A stretch of DNA of 9,019 bases from Planctomycetota bacterium (GTDB lineage Bacteria > Planctomycetota > Phycisphaerae > Phycisphaerales > SM1A02): assembly GCA_027295435.1 (NCBI GenBank), contig JAPUKX010000270.1:1-9019 (forward strand), given 5' to 3'. Position 1 is the first letter of the stretch. Each line of letters begins with the position of its first letter. Under the pieces are notes generated by a model, which was given only the letters and a program-made list of their open reading frames with translations, searched no databases and was not told the DNA's origin. The position numbers and the translations under genes are program-made. Positions 6,699 through 9,019 of this stretch are shown one piece after another.

Positions 6699-7751
6699 AT
6701 GAATAAAGCCACCAGCGAACGCCTTCCGGTCATCGCGGAATTCCTGAGCTACCTGCTCGACGACCGCCACTTCAGCCCCTACACCGCGCGATGCTACGGC
6801 GTGGACTTGCGCCAGTACGCCGAGTTCCTGGCCGAGGACAGGAACATCAACGCCACGGACCAGCAGGAGGCGAAGGCGTTCCGCTGCGCATCCGATCAAG
6901 ACCTTGATCCCCATGCCGATAGGACCGACACGGACGTGCTGGCCACGGTCGGGGTCGTGACGGTCACCGCCGCCATACTCCAGATGGAGGTCACAGGCAT
7001 CCGTGGGTTTCTTGAGCATTTGAGCACGCGGAACTATTCCCCGGCCACGATGGCCCGCAAGATCGCCACGCTGCGCTCCTTCCACCGCTGGTTGGAACGG
7101 CGCGAGTTGATCGTCAGCAATCCCATGCTCATGATCAGAACCCCCAAGCAGTCCAAGCGCTTGCCCAAGTCGATCGGCGTCGAGCAGGTGGAGAAGCTGC
7201 TGTCGGCTCCCGATGACACCAATCTGCTCGGCGCTCGAGACCGGGCGATCCTCGAAACGCTCTACTCCACCGGCATTCGCGTCAGCGAGCTCGTCGGCAT
7301 CAACCGCGGCGACATCGACGAAACCTCAGCAGCACTGATCGTTCGCGGCAAGGGGCGCAAAGAGCGCATCGCGCCGCTCGGCTCGCATGCGCTGCGGGCG
7401 CTTCACCACTACACGACGATGCTCGACACCGAGTTGAGCCGCACCGCCCAGCCGTTCAACCCCAACGCCGCCCTGTTTATCAACAAGCACGGCGGCCGGC
7501 TCTCGACGCGCTCGGTTCGACGCAAGGTCAGCAAGTACCTGGCTCAAGCCAAGCTCGACCCCAAAATCAGCCCCCACACCCTGCGCCACAGCTTCGCCAC
7601 CCACCTGCTGGACAACGGCGCCGACCTGCGGTCGGTGCAGGAGCTGCTCGGGCATCAATCGCTGTCCACCACCCAGGTGTACACGCATCTGACCACCCAA
7701 CGGATGCGCGACGCCTACGACCAGGCCCACCCCCGGGCCGAAGCGTCGTAA
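6699..7751 (+). CDS. xerC: Tyrosine recombinase, XerC/XerD type
   Basis: This 350-residue site-specific recombinase should, with a partner or alone, resolve chromosome dimers at a dif site by a tyrosine-linked strand exchange. The N-terminal SAM-like core-binding domain is recognised by HFSPYTARCYGVDLRQYAEFL and later ARKIATLRSFHRWLERR. The catalytic domain has the full set: R194 in TGIRVSELV, K218 in GKGRKER, H293 and R296 in HTLRHSFATHLL, H319 in LLGHQSLSTTQ, and nucleophile Y328. The C-terminal tail AYDQAHPRAEAS is closer to XerC than to XerD, but the distinction is not firm. The family is usually about 300 residues. The excess is an insertion at roughly residues 48-96 inside the N-terminal domain. 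The ATG at 6699 has only a weak AGG-rich site. Three hairpins follow the stop. Confidence 0.93.
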   Translation: MNKATSERLPVIAEFLSYLLDDRHFSPYTARCYGVDLRQYAEFLAEDRNINATDQQEAKAFRCASDQDLDPHADRTDTDVLATVGVVTVTAAILQMEVTGIRGFLEHLSTRNYSPATMARKIATLRSFHRWLERRELIVSNPMLMIRTPKQSKRLPKSIGVEQVEKLLSAPDDTNLLGARDRAILETLYSTGIRVSELVGINRGDIDETSAALIVRGKGRKERIAPLGSHALRALHHYTTMLDTELSRTAQPFNPNAALFINKHGGRLSTRSVRRKVSKYLAQAKLDPKISPHTLRHSFATHLLDNGADLRSVQELLGHQSLSTTQVYTHLTTQRMRDAYDQAHPRAEAS

Positions 7752-7759
7752 CACCACCC

Positions 7760-7798
7760 CTCTCAGCGAGGCTCGCCCCAGGCGCGCTTCGCTGAGAG
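7760..7798 (+). terminator. Long hairpin directly after xerC
   Basis: CTCTCAGCGA (7760-7769) pairs perfectly with TCGCTGAGAG (7789-7798). The stem extends inward by three more pairs (one G-U), and after a single mismatch CGCC pairs with GGCG around a CCA loop. It starts 8 bases after the xerC stop. No T-run follows, so it is more likely a 3' mRNA-stabilising stem or a factor-dependent stop than an intrinsic terminator. Confidence 0.5.
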
Positions 7799-7812
7799 CC
7801 ACGGACGGACCC

Positions 7813-7830
7813 GCTCGCACGGACGCGAGC
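7813..7830 (+). other. Short hairpin between the two larger hairpins after xerC
   Basis: GCTCGC (7813-7818) pairs with GCGAGC (7825-7830) around the 6-base loop ACGGAC. It is the middle member of three consecutive stems downstream of xerC and has no T-run. Confidence 0.4.
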
Positions 7831-7833
7831 ACC

Positions 7834-7868
7834 ACGGGGCGCTCGGTGGGAGCGCCCCGTTGTTTTGT
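7834..7868 (+). terminator. Intrinsic terminator downstream of xerC
   Basis: A perfect 11-bp GC-rich stem (7834-7844 with 7850-7860) closes a 5-base loop GGTGG and is followed directly by the T-rich tail TTGTTTTGT. This is the clearest Rho-independent terminator in the window and should end transcripts of xerC. Confidence 0.85.
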
Positions 7869-8055
7869 AAGTGCTGAACAAGAAGCGACTTGTGACATCG
7901 GCACTTGCAACACCAGCAATATCCCCAGCAATGAGATCGAGAATCGACCTGCCGAAGGCGATCTTCGCCGACTCATCAACGCTTGGCCGATGCTGCCGAA
8001 GGCGGTCAAGGCAGGCATCGTGGCGATAGTACGAGCCTACGATCCCAAGGCATGA
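7846..8055 (+). CDS. Small ORF resembling a detached protein C-terminus
   Basis: The 69-residue frame opens at a GTG lying in the loop of the xerC terminator, with no ribosome binding site, so it is unlikely to be translated from there. Its last third, AWPMLPKAVKAGIVAIVRA, has the regular alternation of a real amphipathic helix. From memory it resembles the conserved C-terminal tail of various planctomycete hypothetical and integrase-like proteins; I cannot verify this here. The first two thirds have several A- or T-ending codons, unlike the strongly G/C-ending xerC just before. The likeliest reading is the surviving 3' end of a gene inserted and then eroded downstream of xerC. A small intact gene is the alternative. 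Confidence 0.35.
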   Translation: MGAPRCFVSAEQEATCDIGTCNTSNIPSNEIENRPAEGDLRRLINAWPMLPKAVKAGIVAIVRAYDPKA

Positions 8056-8207
8056 GCAGACCGTCAACAGACAGGGCAAACGGTCGTGACCGGGACGAAT
8101 GACCTCTCCCCGCAGCCACACTCAGACGGTTGACAGCGCCTCTCCTCTTTGGAAGGCACGGTGGCTTTGCGCGCCAATTACGAGAAAAGCGATCAAGGAG
8201 TCCAACC

Positions 8208-8579
8208 ATGTCGCACACTGCATCCACAACCGATCAGGATCAACCGACTATGCTCGAGACGCTGGAGCAACGGCTTCGCCAACGGCAGGCTGAGATCAGC
8301 GAACGGCGATCAGATACTCGCTACCCCCTCGACACCGGGGTGACACTTACTGTCGAATCGGAGGACGGCTCGCACAGGTCGATTAGTGAGGCGTGGGCAC
8401 TGGATTTCTCCAGAGGTGGGATGCTCCTGCTGGCTGAACGAGCACTCGCTATCGACGATGAGCTGGTCGTCGATTTCGGCTCGGAGCTGTGGGACCAATT
8501 CTCCGCCCGAGTAAACGTGGTCCATTGTGCGAAGCTGGTTGGGTCGATCTTCCGCGTTGGCGTGAGGTTCGTCACCTGA
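8208..8579 (+). CDS. PilZ-domain protein, probable cyclic-di-GMP receptor
   Basis: The 123-residue product consists of a short N-terminal helix (LETLEQRLRQRQAEISERR, charged and possibly coiled) followed by one PilZ domain. The two cyclic-di-GMP-binding signatures are present: RxxxR (R34-S-D-T-R38) and D/NxSxxG (D66-F-S-R-G-G71). The downstream beta strands ARVNVVHCAKL and FRVGVRFV complete the barrel. Such proteins bind cyclic-di-GMP and alter motility, adhesion or polysaccharide output. With no effector domain, this one probably acts through a partner. The ATG at 8208 is chosen because AGGAG (8196-8200) lies 7 bases before it. An in-frame TTG at 8130 would give 149 residues but has no such site. 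It is a single cytoplasmic gene with no obvious operon partner. Confidence 0.88.
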   Translation: MSHTASTTDQDQPTMLETLEQRLRQRQAEISERRSDTRYPLDTGVTLTVESEDGSHRSISEAWALDFSRGGMLLLAERALAIDDELVVDFGSELWDQFSARVNVVHCAKLVGSIFRVGVRFVT

Positions 8580-8630
8580 GTCGAATGCCTAGGCCGTTCG
8601 GGCTTCTCAGCGGGGTTGTCAAGGCACAGA

Positions 8631-8732
8631 TCAGCCGTGCAACCGAGCCATTGGCCACGGCCCCCAGTTGGCGAGCAATGTGAGCAGGTCGAGGACGCCG
8701 ACGGTGCCGTCGGCGTTGATGTCGCCGGTGCA
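8631..8732 (-). pseudogene. Remnant of a dockerin type I C-terminal repeat
   Basis: On the minus strand this stretch encodes CTGDINADGTVGVLDLL followed by TLLANWGPWP and a stop. It is a near-perfect single dockerin calcium-binding repeat of the form seen at the C-termini of planctomycete exported proteins, with loop positions D-x-N-x-D-G and the later D in place. It is cut off by an in-frame TGA at 8733-8735 and a second in-frame TAG at 8760-8762. The same frame then stays open to 8996 and contains text such as FQVFRVRNPSDPG, compatible with the body of such a protein. No start with a ribosome binding site joins these parts. I read it as an eroded 3' end of a secreted-protein gene. Confidence 0.6.
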
Positions 8733-8994
8733 TCACGGTGGAAGCGCCGGCCGCGACAACTAGCCATCGAGTGTGGATTCGGCGAAACATTTTGCCTCTC
8801 CTGGGCCCGAAGTCATGCTCCCAAGTGAGACGATAGCCCCCATCCGGCCCTCGTGCCAGCAAAACCCAGGGTCGGAGGGATTCCGCACCCGGAAGACCTG
8901 GAACGAACGTAGAATCGTGCGCCACGCTGGTCGATGAATTGGCAGAACTCTTTGCCGGCCGGAGTCGGCCGACAGAAAAACACGGGAGGTTGTC

Positions 8995-9019
8995 ATGAAG
9001 ACGAAGCATGGGTTGGTTG
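8995..9019 (+). CDS. Start of a further gene, cut by the window edge
   Basis: ATG at 8995 is preceded by GGGAGG with a 5-base spacer, a strong ribosome binding site, and opens MKTKHGLV. The lysine-rich start followed by hydrophobic residues would suit the beginning of a signal peptide or prepilin leader, but eight codons do not identify a product. A 6-bp hairpin (CGGCCG pairs, 8956-8971) lies just upstream. Confidence 0.55.

Noticed and set aside
8130..8135. Perfect TTGACA -35 box upstream of the PilZ gene
   Set aside because: No acceptable -10 lies 16-18 bases downstream, so a sigma-70 promoter cannot be supported.
8631..8762. Stop codon readthrough or selenocysteine insertion in the dockerin frame
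   Set aside because: Two different stops (TAG and TGA) close together, and no start with a ribosome binding site for this frame, point to decay rather than recoding.
8939..8956. Sigma-54-like promoter (TGGCAG...TTTGCC) before the gene at 8995
   Set aside because: GG and GC are separated by 11 bases instead of the strict 10, and the match to the -24 element is incomplete.

Overview
The window is GC-rich, densely coded DNA, most likely from a member of the Planctomycetota, perhaps of the Phycisphaerae type. That placement is inference. It rests on four things: a dockerin-like C-terminal fragment with the loop GDINADG, a XerC-type recombinase carrying a long insertion, a lipoprotein with PD40/TolB-like repeats standing alone, and the general base composition. 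No 16S gene or other decisive marker is present.

Layout. Positions 1-176 hold no convincing complete gene, only a nested stem structure just downstream of the first operon. Positions 177-4372 on the minus strand are a two-gene operon: a 1098-residue SNF2/SWI2 helicase-like ATPase followed, with a 4-base GTGA overlap, by a 300-residue SWIM zinc-finger protein. This is the same pairing as Bacillus YwqA/YwqB. A tRNA-Lys(TTT) lies 39 bases upstream of the helicase on the same strand. A 383-base gap (4486-4868) separates this block from the plus-strand genes. It contains two similarly spaced GACTCA...CCGATAA boxes and an inverted repeat.

Plus-strand block. 4869-6104 encodes an exported lipoprotein with PD40 repeats, a beta-propeller of the TolB type, followed by a weak terminator and an 11-bp hairpin. 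A small unassigned ORF follows at 6193-6516. 6699-7751 encodes a XerC/XerD tyrosine recombinase with all catalytic residues and about 50 extra residues in its N-terminal domain. Three consecutive hairpins follow it, the last a good intrinsic terminator. 7846-8055 looks like the detached C-terminal tail of another protein. 8208-8579 encodes a small PilZ-domain (cyclic-di-GMP binding) protein. The last 440 bases hold the minus-strand remains of a dockerin-bearing exported protein, interrupted by in-frame stops. At the right edge a new plus-strand gene begins with a good ribosome binding site (8995).

How the genes work together. Only the SNF2-SWIM pair is clearly a functional unit, probably in DNA remodelling or repair. 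XerC would resolve chromosome dimers. The lipoprotein and the PilZ protein are single housekeeping or regulatory genes. No CRISPR array, insertion sequence or recognisable defence system was seen. The most useful leads are the paired promoter-like boxes, the gene tail and dockerin remnants, and the hairpin series after xerC.
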